Assembly: GCA_035556715.1 (NCBI GenBank)
Contig: DATMER010000142.1
Coordinates: 1 to 64,000 of the forward strand
DNA: 64,000 nucleotides
Direction: 5' to 3'
Source: DATMER01 sp035556715
Lineage (GTDB): Bacteria > Acidobacteriota > Thermoanaerobaculia > Multivoradales > UBA5704
Part shown: piece after piece, positions 26,608-34,662 of the stretch
Position numbering within the stretch: position 1 is the first letter of the stretch
How the letters are laid out: the number at the start of each line of letters is the position of its first letter
Program-made: the position numbers and the translations under genes
Notes under the pieces: generated by a model
Told to the model about the DNA's origin: nothing
The model's database searches: none
What the model saw: only the letters and a program-made list of their open reading frames with translations

Positions 26608-28088
26608 CGCGGGAGGGTTGGGCTCGGTACCCTGGCCACCCTGACCTCCCCGGCGGCCGAGTCCACGGCGAGCTCGGTCTCCGGCAACCAGATCAACCCC
26701 TCCAGCAGCAGTTGGAACAACTGGCGGCCTTCGGCGCCGGGCGCCAGTGTGAAGTCGAGCCGTGCTCGCGCGCCGGGTGCGACCACAGCTTTGCTCGCTT
26801 GGCAGGGACGGCTTGGCGCGAGCCAACTGTCATCCCGGAAAACCGACTCGCGGTCGCGGGGCCTCGTGGTGCCGAGCCGCAGCGGCGCCGATGCGCTCCA
26901 GGCTTCGAGGCCGCAGTTGCGCACCGTGAGACGGACCCGGCGAGCGGCGTCGTCATACCCTATCTTCAGAATCCTGGCCGCATACGATTTGAAGAGGTGG
27001 ACACCCCAGGAGGTGACTTCGCAGCGCTGGCACACCGGCGGCGGCGGACCGTCGAGCAACTGCCGGCGGAATTGACGGAAACGGGCACCGTTCCAAACCT
27101 CCGCGAAGCTCTGGTGCCGCAAGTCGCCCATGACCGTGTCGCCATTCACGGTCCACGGCGGGCAGTTGCAACAGGGGAACACGCGGCCGTCCTTGTCGAC
27201 GAACACATGCTCCCATGGCGACGAGCACTGGCGGGTGGTCCCTTTGCCGGCTCCGGAAACGCGCTCGGGCGGGCCGGCGGCGCCCACCTGCCAGATCCGC
27301 GGCCGGGTCTTCTCCAGACGGTGTTGGAGAAAGGGGACGACCAGGACATCCAGGCCGCGTTCCTGGGCGTCGCGAAGGAAGGTGCCGACTGCCTGCGCCG
27401 CGCGCTCGGGGGTCGTCTCGTGCCGTCCCGAATCGACCTCCGCCTGCAGAACGAGGTGGCGGGCCCCGAGCGAAGCCATCACGGAGCTGGCAGAGGGCAG
27501 CGCGTCGACGCTGGCTTCGTTGACGACGAAGGAGGCTGTGACGCGCTCAGGGCCCAAGGCCTCCAGGAGAGTGCTCAGCCCCCGAAGGGCCGAGCGGACG
27601 TCTCCGCCGCGTACGTTGCGATAGGCCTGGGCGTCGGTCGCGTCCAGCGAGACGTTGACGACCCGCAGGTTTGCCAGGCGCGCCAGCCGTGCCGCTGCGG
27701 GAGGCGCCACCAGCGAGCCGTTGGTCGAAAAATTGTGCGAAACGCCGGCCGCATCCACCTCCTCGATCATCGCGAGGAAGCGCGGGTTCGCGAAGTTCTC
27801 GCCCCAGCCATTGATGTTCAGGTGGCCGGCTGACGGAGCGACCTCGAGCACCCTCCGCCACACCTCCGGCGCGATATGGCCGGGAGCCTGGCTGGACGGC
27901 GTCGTCCGGGTGGTGAGCGCGCACATCACGCAATGCAGGTTGCAATGCGACGAGATCTCCACCGACAGGACGTTGGGCAGCGGTGAGACGTCCGGGAACC
28001 GCCCGTTCCGGTGGGATGATTGGCCAAGTAACCGGCCAGGTAGCCGGGCGGATAGAAGATCAGCCAGGAACCGCAGTCTGCCTGCCAT
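26580..28088 (-). CDS. Radical SAM/SPASM protein fused to an Ig-like C-terminal domain
   Basis: 502 residues. The SAM cluster motif is CNLHCVMC near residue 51, followed by INGWGENFANP (GEP-like) and STNGS. The auxiliary-cluster region has CSSPWEHVFVDKDGRVFPCCNC and CQRCE, typical of SPASM domains (about 290-355). The last 135 residues form a separate beta domain (VRNCGLEAWSAS, LRLGTTRPRDRESVF, WLAPSRP) resembling NBR1/Ig-like surface domains. It is 25 bp downstream of a sulfatase gene on the same strand. The substrate is unknown, and a sulfatase-maturase role is possible but unproven. Confidence 0.82.
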   Translation of the reverse strand: MAGRLRFLADLLSARLPGRLLGQSSHRNGRFPDVSPLPNVLSVEISSHCNLHCVMCALTTRTTPSSQAPGHIAPEVWRRVLEVAPSAGHLNINGWGENFANPRFLAMIEEVDAAGVSHNFSTNGSLVAPPAAARLARLANLRVVNVSLDATDAQAYRNVRGGDVRSALRGLSTLLEALGPERVTASFVVNEASVDALPSASSVMASLGARHLVLQAEVDSGRHETTPERAAQAVGTFLRDAQERGLDVLVVPFLQHRLEKTRPRIWQVGAAGPPERVSGAGKGTTRQCSSPWEHVFVDKDGRVFPCCNCPPWTVNGDTVMGDLRHQSFAEVWNGARFRQFRRQLLDGPPPPVCQRCEVTSWGVHLFKSYAARILKIGYDDAARRVRLTVRNCGLEAWSASAPLRLGTTRPRDRESVFRDDSWLAPSRPCQASKAVVAPGARARLDFTLAPGAEGRQLFQLLLEGLIWLPETELAVDSAAGEVRVARVPSPTLPRQREPSTIQ

Positions 28089-28113
28089 CAGAAAAGTCTA
28101 CTCCAGTGCGAGC

Positions 28114-29502
28114 TCAGGGCGCGGCTGGCCAGGAGAGGGCGGGATCTTCGTTGCGCTGCATCCAGGCCAGGAGGCGGGAGCGCAGGTCGCGCAGCACCTC
28201 CCCCGCCGCCGGGTCGGCGATGAGGTTGTGCGCCTCCGCCGGATCGGCCGAGAGGTCATAGAGCTCTTCGCCTCGGTCCGGGTCCTTCCAGACGATCAGC
28301 TTGTGCGCCGGGGTTCGCACGGCGCGGAAGGCGAGCTGGCCGAACCGTTCGCTCTCCTCGTCCGACCACTCGGAGAAGGCCTCGCCCACCTCGACCTTTC
28401 CAGCGAGCGCCGCCACGAGGTCGCGTCCGGGCCAGGAGTCCGGCACCGGAACGCCGGCGAGCGAGAGAAGCGTCGGCGGCAGATCCATACTCGACACGGG
28501 GAGGTCCGAGACGAGCGCCTCCGGCAGTCCCGGCCCCGACAACACGAAAGGCACCCGCAACGAGCTCTCGTACGGGACCTGCTTGCCGTTGGCGTTCGAT
28601 CCGGGCCCGCCGATGCCCCGCTCGCCCATCATGTACCCGTTGTCGCCGAGCAGGACCACGACCGTCCGCTCCGCGAGCCCGGTCTCGCGGAGCGCTCCGA
28701 GCAGGCGCCCGACCTGCTCGTCGAGATGGCTCACCGCCTGGTTGTAGTGAAGCCAGTCGTTGGCCGCCACGTCGCGCGGGAAGCCCGGCGGAAGGAGCTC
28801 CTCGCCGCTGCGCCCGGCATAGAGGGCTTCGATCCGCTCCGGGTTGGGCTCGTAGGGGAAGTGGGGCGAGGTGAGGCCGAGCCAAAGCAGGAACGGGCCG
28901 GCCTGGGCGGCCTCGCCGCGCAGGAAATCCACGGCGTCGTCCGTGAAGACCTCCTGCGTGAAGCCGGCGACGCTCTCGTGCTCGCCGGAGTGCCCGTGGG
29001 CCAGCTCGGGGTCCCGGTAGTCTGCGCTGCCGCCCGGCAGCCAAGTCCGCGCCTCGTCGAAGCCGCACTCCCAGGGGGGAGGGGGGACGTGCCACTTGCC
29101 GACCACCACGGTGCGGTACCCGGCACCCCGCAACAGGCTCGCCACCGTCGGACGCTTGCAAAGCGTCTCGGCGACCCCGGGCGCCTGGAACTGGACCGAA
29201 TAGACGCCGTGGCGGTGGGTCGGCAGGCCGGTGAGGAGGCTGGCGCGGACCGGGTGGCATTGGGACACCGAGACCGTGGCCTGGCGGAAATAGACACCCT
29301 CACGCGCCATGCGGTCCATCACGGGCGTGATGATGGCGGGGTTGCCGGCCGCGCCCAGGGCGTCCCAACGGTGATCGTCGGAGAGAACGACCACGAAATT
29401 GGGGCGCGGCGAAACCGCCGGGCGTGGATCGCGCTGCGCAAGCCCGGCGCAGCCCAGCGTGGACAGGAGCAGCACCATCAGGACGAGAATGTGGCGAGCC
29501 AT
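28114..29502 (-). CDS. Lipoprotein sulfatase (Cys-type)
   Basis: 462 residues from ATG 29502. The signal peptide ends in a lipobox (LSTLGCAG), so the enzyme is probably lipid-anchored outside the inner membrane. The metal-binding start LSDDHRWDALG and the formylglycine motif CHPVRASLLTG (CxPxR) are intact, so the active-site Cys must be converted to formylglycine. GDNGYMMGERG is another conserved block. It hydrolyses sulfate esters, and the natural substrate is unknown. A radical SAM gene follows directly. Confidence 0.9.
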   Translation of the reverse strand: MARHILVLMVLLLSTLGCAGLAQRDPRPAVSPRPNFVVVLSDDHRWDALGAAGNPAIITPVMDRMAREGVYFRQATVSVSQCHPVRASLLTGLPTHRHGVYSVQFQAPGVAETLCKRPTVASLLRGAGYRTVVVGKWHVPPPPWECGFDEARTWLPGGSADYRDPELAHGHSGEHESVAGFTQEVFTDDAVDFLRGEAAQAGPFLLWLGLTSPHFPYEPNPERIEALYAGRSGEELLPPGFPRDVAANDWLHYNQAVSHLDEQVGRLLGALRETGLAERTVVVLLGDNGYMMGERGIGGPGSNANGKQVPYESSLRVPFVLSGPGLPEALVSDLPVSSMDLPPTLLSLAGVPVPDSWPGRDLVAALAGKVEVGEAFSEWSDEESERFGQLAFRAVRTPAHKLIVWKDPDRGEELYDLSADPAEAHNLIADPAAGEVLRDLRSRLLAWMQRNEDPALSWPAAP

Positions 29503-29642
29503 GATGTGTGAGTCTACGGCCCTACGCCGGAAAGCGTCTATCAAGGCAGTGAGGAGGTTGGCACCCATGTTGCTCCCTTCCTCCCTGGATCGATCGGTAA
29601 AGCCGATCCACAGTACGAACCAGATCGATCAGGAGGTATGCC

Positions 29643-30200
29643 ATGGAAAACCTGAAGGGAAAGAAGGTCGCGATCCTGGTGGCGGACGGCTTCGAGCAGG
29701 TGGAGCTGACCGAGCCGAAGAAGGCCTTGGAGCAGGCGGGTGCCCGGACCGAGATCGTCTCGCCTGCCCAGGGCAAGGTCAAGGGCTGGGAGATGACGGA
29801 CTGGGGCCAGGAGCTGCCGGTCGACGTCCCCCTCGACCGTGCCAACGCCGACGACTATGACGCCCTGCTCCTGCCGGGCGGGGTGATGAACCCGGACAAG
29901 CTGCGCACCAACCCCAAGGCCCAGCGCTTCATCCGCTCCTTCTTCCAGGAAGGCAAGCCGGTGGCCGCCATCTGCCACGGTCCTTGGACCCTGATCGACG
30001 CCGGGGTCATCCGCGGCCGCAAGGTCACATCCTACGAGTCGATCCAGATCGACCTCAAGAATGCCGGCGCCCAGTGGGTCGACCAGGAAGTGGTGGTCGA
30101 CGACAACCTGGTCACCAGCCGCAAGCCGGACGACATCCCGGCCTTCAACCGGGAGATGGTCCGCCTCTTCGCCCGGCGAGAGGTCGGCACGGCCCGGTGA
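29643..30200 (+). CDS. DJ-1/PfpI family protein (type 1 glutamine amidotransferase-like)
   Basis: 185 residues with AGGAGGT 6 bases before the ATG. The opening VAILVADGFEQVELTEP and the nucleophile elbow AICHGPW are typical of PfpI-like proteins (protease, chaperone or deglycase activities have been reported in the family). The length is standard. It has its own upstream region with a small palindrome around GGATCG...CGATCC and converges with the next gene 2 bp away. Confidence 0.92.
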   Translation: MENLKGKKVAILVADGFEQVELTEPKKALEQAGARTEIVSPAQGKVKGWEMTDWGQELPVDVPLDRANADDYDALLLPGGVMNPDKLRTNPKAQRFIRSFFQEGKPVAAICHGPWTLIDAGVIRGRKVTSYESIQIDLKNAGAQWVDQEVVVDDNLVTSRKPDDIPAFNREMVRLFARREVGTAR

Positions 30201-30202
30201 GT

Positions 30203-30853
30203 CTAAGCGTATCCCGACGTAGCGGAGGGGCGGGCCTCGCGCCTGCCCCCTGTCTCCAGCAAACGGACAATCCGCGCCCGTGTATAACGCTGCAGAAGTA
30301 TCGGGTACAGATTGACCAGAACGTTGGCGACACCCAGGTAAGCCGCCCAGCCATTCCATCCAATGTGCCAGGCGTACAGCGATGAACCGGCGCCGATCAA
30401 CAGCAGGACGAGATGACTCTTCTCGCCCACCACGGTGCGCGACAGAAACTCCGCTGCGGACTGGCGATTTGAAATGACGCGGAAACCGGGTTCTCGACGC
30501 CGTCTCCAGAGGTTGACGAGATCGCCATTGGGAACGACGCTCCTGAAGACCCGGATACCCAGGGCCTCGTACAACCGGCCGGACTGCTCAAACCGGCGAA
30601 CCCGGTAGTAAGACGCCGGCAGCCACCACGGCGTCAAGCTGACAGCGAATGCCGCCAGAAAGAGCCACAGGCGTGGCGCCACGTCGCCGCCAACATAGTC
30701 CGAGGGACGAAATACATCCCACACAACCGCCCAGAACTTCAGGAGCGGAGCGATCCAGCCGGCACACATGAGAGCGAAAGGGAACAGGTTCGCTTTCGAT
30801 TCGTCGCCGAACGACGGCAGCGCCGGCGCTTTGTCCTGGTGGCTCAAAGTCAT
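30203..30853 (-). CDS. Membrane protein resembling CrtO-type acyltransferases
   Basis: 216 residues from ATG 30853. Four hydrophobic segments (about 24-48, 62-80, 137-156, 160-180) are visible. The end NVLVNLYPILLQRYTRARIVRLL and the middle SGRLYEALGIRVFRSVVPNGD resemble glycosyl-diaponeurosporenoate acyltransferase-like proteins. No carotenoid genes are nearby, so the biochemical role is open. It is coupled to the upstream zinc-ribbon gene by ATGA. Confidence 0.55.
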   Translation of the reverse strand: MTLSHQDKAPALPSFGDESKANLFPFALMCAGWIAPLLKFWAVVWDVFRPSDYVGGDVAPRLWLFLAAFAVSLTPWWLPASYYRVRRFEQSGRLYEALGIRVFRSVVPNGDLVNLWRRRREPGFRVISNRQSAAEFLSRTVVGEKSHLVLLLIGAGSSLYAWHIGWNGWAAYLGVANVLVNLYPILLQRYTRARIVRLLETGGRREARPSATSGYA

Positions 30854-31101
30854 GTCTTGGGAAGCTGCGAGGCTGCCAGCGGCTCGCGCGTAACTGTGTG
30901 CCAGGAGCGCTGGCCGCACTGCGGACACGGCACGTAGCAACGTGGCTGACCGAAGGCCTTCCAACGGATGCCGCCCAACTCCCAAACGGACCGTGCGAAA
31001 CCGCACGAGCATCGCACCATCCACGAGCGTGAATGAGCCTCCATCGACTCAGCCCAACGCCGTGGCAGGACTGCCGCAAACAATCTTTGGATCAAGCTCA
31101 T
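30850..31101 (-). CDS. Small zinc-ribbon protein
   Basis: 83 residues with CSCG near residue 32 and CPQCG near residue 59, a two-knuckle zinc ribbon. The block VWELGGIRWKAFG lies between them. The N-terminus is basic and amphipathic. The function is unknown. The 4-bp overlap with the membrane protein gene suggests the two are made together. Confidence 0.7.
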   Translation of the reverse strand: MSLIQRLFAAVLPRRWAESMEAHSRSWMVRCSCGFARSVWELGGIRWKAFGQPRCYVPCPQCGQRSWHTVTREPLAASQLPKT

Positions 31102-31187
31102 CGCCGTTGATTCCTCGTTTGGCCGTCCATCCGACTACGCCCTCCGGGGTCTATCAGGCGTCACGCCTTTCCTTCCGAGAGCACAGT

Positions 31188-31688
31188 TCATTTGTCGTGC
31201 AAAATCGAAGGTTGAGCCTTCTTGAGCTTGTAGCGAAAAATCCTGTCGTCATCAAATCCTGGAATTTCGCCAAAGGTTTTCGGCGGCTCTACGGCGGTGG
31301 CTTGGATCCCGACCAAGGTCAGTGTCCCATTCTCAATCTTGAAGATGGCGAACACCACTTTACCGATGTCATCGCACGGTTGCGGACAATCTTTGATGGT
31401 GGCGTGTAGCTGCTGTGGGTATGTACCTGCAGGCAGTGTAAAGGTTGTCTTATACCAATCGTCCCTGTTCAGGCGTTGAAAGTGGAGCGAGTTGCCCGTG
31501 ATGGTTATTGAGATCTTGCCTGCCGCCTCATGGCCCACCATGACTCCTTCCCATGAGCCCTGGAGGGGTTGTAGCTCTGCAGCGGTTGGTTGGTTGGTCG
31601 CGCCGGCGGCTTGCGTGCGAATAAGCCCCCAAGGCATGAGGATGGAAATCATCGTGACCGCGAGTGCCATTTTGATGGTCATTTTCAT
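31188..31688 (-). CDS. Secreted lipocalin-like protein (TIGR03067-like)
   Basis: 166 residues with a signal peptide (about 1-27). The mature part begins AAELQPLQGSWEGVMVG, similar to the LQGxW opening of TIGR03067/lipocalin-like small secreted proteins, and continues with alternating beta strands. The base composition is visibly less GC-rich than the backbone, in line with the accessory zone that starts here. No partner is evident. Confidence 0.6.
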   Translation of the reverse strand: MKMTIKMALAVTMISILMPWGLIRTQAAGATNQPTAAELQPLQGSWEGVMVGHEAAGKISITITGNSLHFQRLNRDDWYKTTFTLPAGTYPQQLHATIKDCPQPCDDIGKVVFAIFKIENGTLTLVGIQATAVEPPKTFGEIPGFDDDRIFRYKLKKAQPSILHDK

Positions 31689-31855
31689 CTGACTTTCTGG
31701 TTTCGGTTGCTGTCTACTTCGCTCGCCTTGGCCTTGCCTTTATGGCTCCGCCGCGCCGCCTTTGTTTATTGTACAACGGAACTACTGGTTGGTGGCAGCA
31801 GCCTACCGTCTGCGGGCGGTGCTGCGGCCCGATCCAGCTTCTCAACGAATCGGCG

Positions 31856-32170
31856 CCTGTCCACAAGCTGTCGGCGTCACTCCGCAAGCTGTTGGCGTGA
31901 CCCTGAAAGCTGTCGGGGCCTGTCCACAAGCTGTCGGCGTCACTCCGCAAGCTGTTGGCGTGTCCCTGAAAGCTGTCGGGGCCTGTCCACAAGTTGTCGG
32001 CGTCACTCCGCTAGCTGTTGGCGTGTCCCTGAAAGCTGTCGGCGCCTGTCCACAAGCTATCGGCGTCACTCCGCAAGCTGTTGGCGTGTCCCTGAAAGCT
32101 ATCGGCGTCTGTCCACAAGCTATCGGCGTCACTCCACAAGCTATCGGCGCTCGCCGAAACGTATCGGCGT
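31856..32170 (+). repeat. Five 63-bp repeats, each made of three 21-bp units
   Basis: Copies start at 31856, 31919, 31982, 32045 and 32108, an exact 63-bp step. Each copy has three 21-bp units sharing the core AAGCTGTCGGCG but with different left halves (CTGTCCAC, CACTCCG, GTCCCTG). Degenerate units continue on both sides. The step keeps several frames open, but there is no ribosome site, so I treat it as non-coding. Confidence 0.85.
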
Positions 32171-32194
32171 CGCTCCTGTAACCTATCGGGCTCT

Positions 32195-32433
32195 CGCCAA
32201 TAGCTTACGGACAGCCGCCAACGGTTAAGAGAGAGGCGCCGATAGCTTTCGGGCAGCCGCCAACGGGTAAGGGAGAGGCGCTGATAGCTTTCGGGCAGCC
32301 GCCGACGAGTAAGGGAGAGGCGCCGATAGCTTTCGGGCAGCCGCCAACGAGTAAGGGAGAGTCGCCGATAGCTTGCGGACAGCCGCCAACGGGTAAGGGA
32401 GAGACGCCGATAGCTTTCGGGCAGCCGCGTTCC
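32195..32433 (-). repeat. Five 42-bp repeats in inverted orientation to the 63-bp array
   Basis: Copies of CGCCGATAGCTTTCGGGC start at 32237, 32279, 32321, 32363 and 32405, an exact 42-bp step (two 21-bp units). The core CGCCGATAGCT is the reverse complement of AGCTATCGGCG in the array to the left, so the two arrays together could form a very large imperfect hairpin. The rest of the gap (31689-31855 and 32434-32517) shows nothing else. Confidence 0.85.
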
Positions 32434-32517
32434 CGGTTCTCCTCTCCGGTCATGCATGGGGCTGTCTCTACACTTGGCACGCGGGTGCTGAGGATCCGGG
32501 CGTTGGGCACCACCATG

Positions 32518-32982
32518 TCATTTTGGCCGCCGAACCTGTCGTTGCGTTTTGTGGGACGCCGGCTCGGTCTCGTAGACCTCAAAAACCGTCTCGAACGTTC
32601 CGCTCTCGGCTTTGGGAAGTGTGAGCTCAAACACGTTTGATGAGTATCCTTGGGCACTCATGTAGAGGCTGATGGGCAGCGCAGCCAAGCGTGAATCGAC
32701 TTGCTTGTACTCAACCTTGATCGTGTTTAGCCCGAGCTTGAGGCAGAACACGGAATGAAGCTTCGGCACGGTCTTTCCCTTCTGCGGGTGATCGACCGCG
32801 AACAACTGAACAATCTCTGAGGCGCCACCCTTGAGGTGTGGAAGCTCCAGCTTTTTGCCATTCACGGAAATCTGCGCCGTATACCCATACGAGGTGAGCC
32901 CGACGACCCCTCGCAGGTCTTCGCCAGCAGCCACTTGCCCGACAAGCACGGCGAATATCGCCGCCAGCACTACAATCCGCAT
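32518..32982 (-). CDS. Small secreted hypothetical protein
   Basis: 154 residues from ATG 32982, chosen for the strong GGAGGTGAG upstream; the frame extends further without a better start. The signal peptide spans about 1-20 (VVLAAIFAVLVGQVAAG). The mature protein is beta-rich (YGYTAQISVNGKKLELP, LGLNTIKVEYKQ) and could be an Ig-like or PEGA-like domain. The composition is AT-richer than the backbone. It may be a cassette of the array on this strand. Confidence 0.6.
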   Translation of the reverse strand: MRIVVLAAIFAVLVGQVAAGEDLRGVVGLTSYGYTAQISVNGKKLELPHLKGGASEIVQLFAVDHPQKGKTVPKLHSVFCLKLGLNTIKVEYKQVDSRLAALPISLYMSAQGYSSNVFELTLPKAESGTFETVFEVYETEPASHKTQRQVRRPK

Positions 32983-33011
32983 CGTCTCACCTCCACTTCC
33001 CTTCTGTGTCC

Positions 33012-33056
33012 GCCAAACGTTTGGGGTCTCAGCGCGCACCAAGCCGGGTGTTATGC
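33012..33056 (-). other. Weak attC-like site
   Basis: On the minus strand, GCATAAC (33056-33050) and GTTTGGC (33018-33012) flank a short imperfect stem (TTGGT with ACC/CCAA). It lies between two small genes where a cassette junction would be expected, but the arms are much poorer than in the four sites to the right. Confidence 0.25.
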
Positions 33057-33091
33057 GTGCGGCTGGCCACCAGCCTCAAGATATGCGTCAC

Positions 33092-33907
33092 TCAAGACTT
33101 CTCCACTTGAAAAAAGAGCAGCGCATGGTCAGAGTACGTCTCGATCCACTCTACCTGCTCCTCCTCAGTCTCCAGTTCAGGCCAGCCCCGAACATCGACA
33201 TCAGCGCCCCCGAACTGCTTAAGTTTTAGATGGTTTGCGGCAACGACATGATCCAGGTTGCTACGGGGAAAACTACCAGGGCCATTCCACCAAGTATGTG
33301 GCTTGTTTTTGCTTAGCCGAGACATCTTGACACGCTTGGACCCACTGTCCAGCTTACGCAACTCAAAGTCGACGAGGATTTCCCGCTTGAACGGATAAGC
33401 CATGCCCATTGTATTCAAGTCACCAAGAAAAATGAAGTTCGCTGGCCCTGCCCCTGCGCTTGCCGAAACTTTGTCCAGAGTCTTCCTAAACTTAAAAGCA
33501 CGATCAAACATATGATCTCGAAGTCCAAGGCCGATAGGCTTGTTACTGCTCTTGGTATGCAAAAATAGGATTGGGTAATCCCTGTTATTTATGTGTATGG
33601 TAAGCAGAGCTCCTGGGCGAAGGTATGTGTTGCCAGCCTTGAACTCCACTTTTTGTGTAAAGAAAGCTGTCAGCGTTCGCTTCGCGCCTACCAAGATCTC
33701 CTGAGTCTGAGGACCTTCGGTTATGTGGAAGTGGTAGTTTGGCATCTTTGTTACGAGAATCGAGTAGACCTCTGCGCTTTCCACTTCGTAAAGAGCAAAG
33801 ACATCGGCATTCTGCTCCCCCAAGAACTCGATAACCAGATCGATGCGCTCAGGGTTGTTCTTAAAATGCTCTACATTCCAAGAAGCCACCGTAAATGCCT
33901 TTGCCAC
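33092..33907 (-). CDS. Endonuclease/exonuclease/phosphatase family protein
   Basis: 271 residues from GTG 33907, chosen because AAGGAGG lies just upstream; an ATG 30 bp earlier is weaker. Motifs of the family are present: SWNVEHF at the start, a Glu in FALYEVES, GDLNTMGM (catalytic Asp/Asn), NLDHVV and the final SDHALL. It probably cleaves a phosphodiester or phosphomonoester bond; the substrate is unknown. It is flanked by attC-like elements and has an AT-richer composition, so it is likely an acquired cassette gene. Confidence 0.85.
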   Translation of the reverse strand: MAKAFTVASWNVEHFKNNPERIDLVIEFLGEQNADVFALYEVESAEVYSILVTKMPNYHFHITEGPQTQEILVGAKRTLTAFFTQKVEFKAGNTYLRPGALLTIHINNRDYPILFLHTKSSNKPIGLGLRDHMFDRAFKFRKTLDKVSASAGAGPANFIFLGDLNTMGMAYPFKREILVDFELRKLDSGSKRVKMSRLSKNKPHTWWNGPGSFPRSNLDHVVAANHLKLKQFGGADVDVRGWPELETEEEQVEWIETYSDHALLFFQVEKS

Positions 33908-33964
33908 CTTAGCCCCTCCTTGTAACCGAAGTGTCATCCGTTACGATTGGGCCTTATCTTGGTC

Positions 33965-34036
33965 GCATAACGTTGCGGGCCTAGCCAGCAGTGGCGCGCG
34001 AAGCGCGTTAGTGTCTGGTTCAGGCCCAGGTTGGCC
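33965..34036 (-). other. attC-like recombination site
   Basis: 72 bp bounded on the plus strand by GCATAAC (33965-33971) and GTTGGCC (34030-34036). Inside, GGGCCT-CCAG pairs with CTGG-AGGCCC and CGCGC pairs with GCGCG around a GAA loop, leaving unpaired bulges as in integron attC sites. It separates the phosphatase-family gene from the small lipoprotein gene. Confidence 0.55.
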
Positions 34037-34190
34037 GACCTGCCCCTTTCAGGATGGAAACGGGCGTCTGAGTGAGCTCAAAGATCAGCAACGTCGCCAA
34101 TCCGGAGCGGCTGAGCCTAGCGAGCCGCTGTTCTTGTCATCGCGTACTTTGTCAGCTTCGTCCGGCTGGTGGGCCGGCCGGCATCCATCA

Positions 34191-34541
34191 CTAGTCCCAG
34201 GCTAATACGATCTCCCCTACCTGCTGGCAGCCTCGAAGGACTACATACCCTTCGAGAGCGCCGTAGAGTCCGGGCCGCCTCGGCACTGTGAACCACCAGA
34301 GTTCATCTCCAGCATCTAGTTCTCGCTTCAGTTTTTCCCACTCGCTATGAATCGCTCCAAAGGTCACACCATTCACCACATGTCGACGCTCTGCCTCATC
34401 GGTGGTTTCCTGGCGTACCAGGCGATCAGGGGCGATCGCCCACTCGCGCACGAGTTTCCGCGAACATGTCCCGACCGGCGTGTGCACCATCGTGCATGAG
34501 ACGAGACTCGTGATAGCGAGAGTGACGCAAATTGCTCTCAT
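34191..34541 (-). CDS. Small hypothetical lipoprotein
   Basis: 116 residues from ATG 34541. The signal ends in a lipobox (SLVSCTM), so the protein is probably lipid-anchored. The rest is a compact domain with Trp-rich segments (SEWEKLKRELDAGDELWWF, YGALEGYVVLRG). The start codon lies only 4 bp from an attC-like site, as is typical for gene cassettes. The family is unknown. Confidence 0.6.
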   Translation of the reverse strand: MRAICVTLAITSLVSCTMVHTPVGTCSRKLVREWAIAPDRLVRQETTDEAERRHVVNGVTFGAIHSEWEKLKRELDAGDELWWFTVPRRPGLYGALEGYVVLRGCQQVGEIVLAWD

Positions 34542-34545
34542 ATCC

Positions 34546-34619
34546 GGCCAACGTGGTTGGCGGTGAGCGGCGGGACCGCGCTGTATGCGGTTCAGTCCGC
34601 TCGACAGCCTGGGTTGGCC
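34546..34619 (-). other. attC-like recombination site
   Basis: 74 bp with perfectly complementary ends GGCCAAC (34546-34552) and GTTGGCC (34613-34619). Inner arms GAGCGG/CCGCTC and GGACCGC/GCGGTTC are separated by small bulges. It sits 43 bp after the stop of the 346-residue gene and 4 bp before the start of the lipoprotein gene, the usual cassette-junction geometry. Confidence 0.65.
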
Positions 34620-34662
34620 GCTCCTACGAATATATTGTGAAAATAACATACCGAATACATGA

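Noticed and set aside
30203..30853. Carotenoid biosynthesis assignment for the CrtO-like protein
   Set aside because: The resemblance is limited and no other carotenoid gene is nearby; only a family resemblance is reported.
31762..32181. Plus-strand frame encoding heptad repeats such as VTPQAVG
   Set aside because: A 21-bp repeat without stops opens several frames at once; there is no ribosome site or signal, so I treat it as repeat DNA.
31856..32433. CRISPR array
   Set aside because: The units are directly joined without unique spacers and come in two orientations; no cas gene is present.
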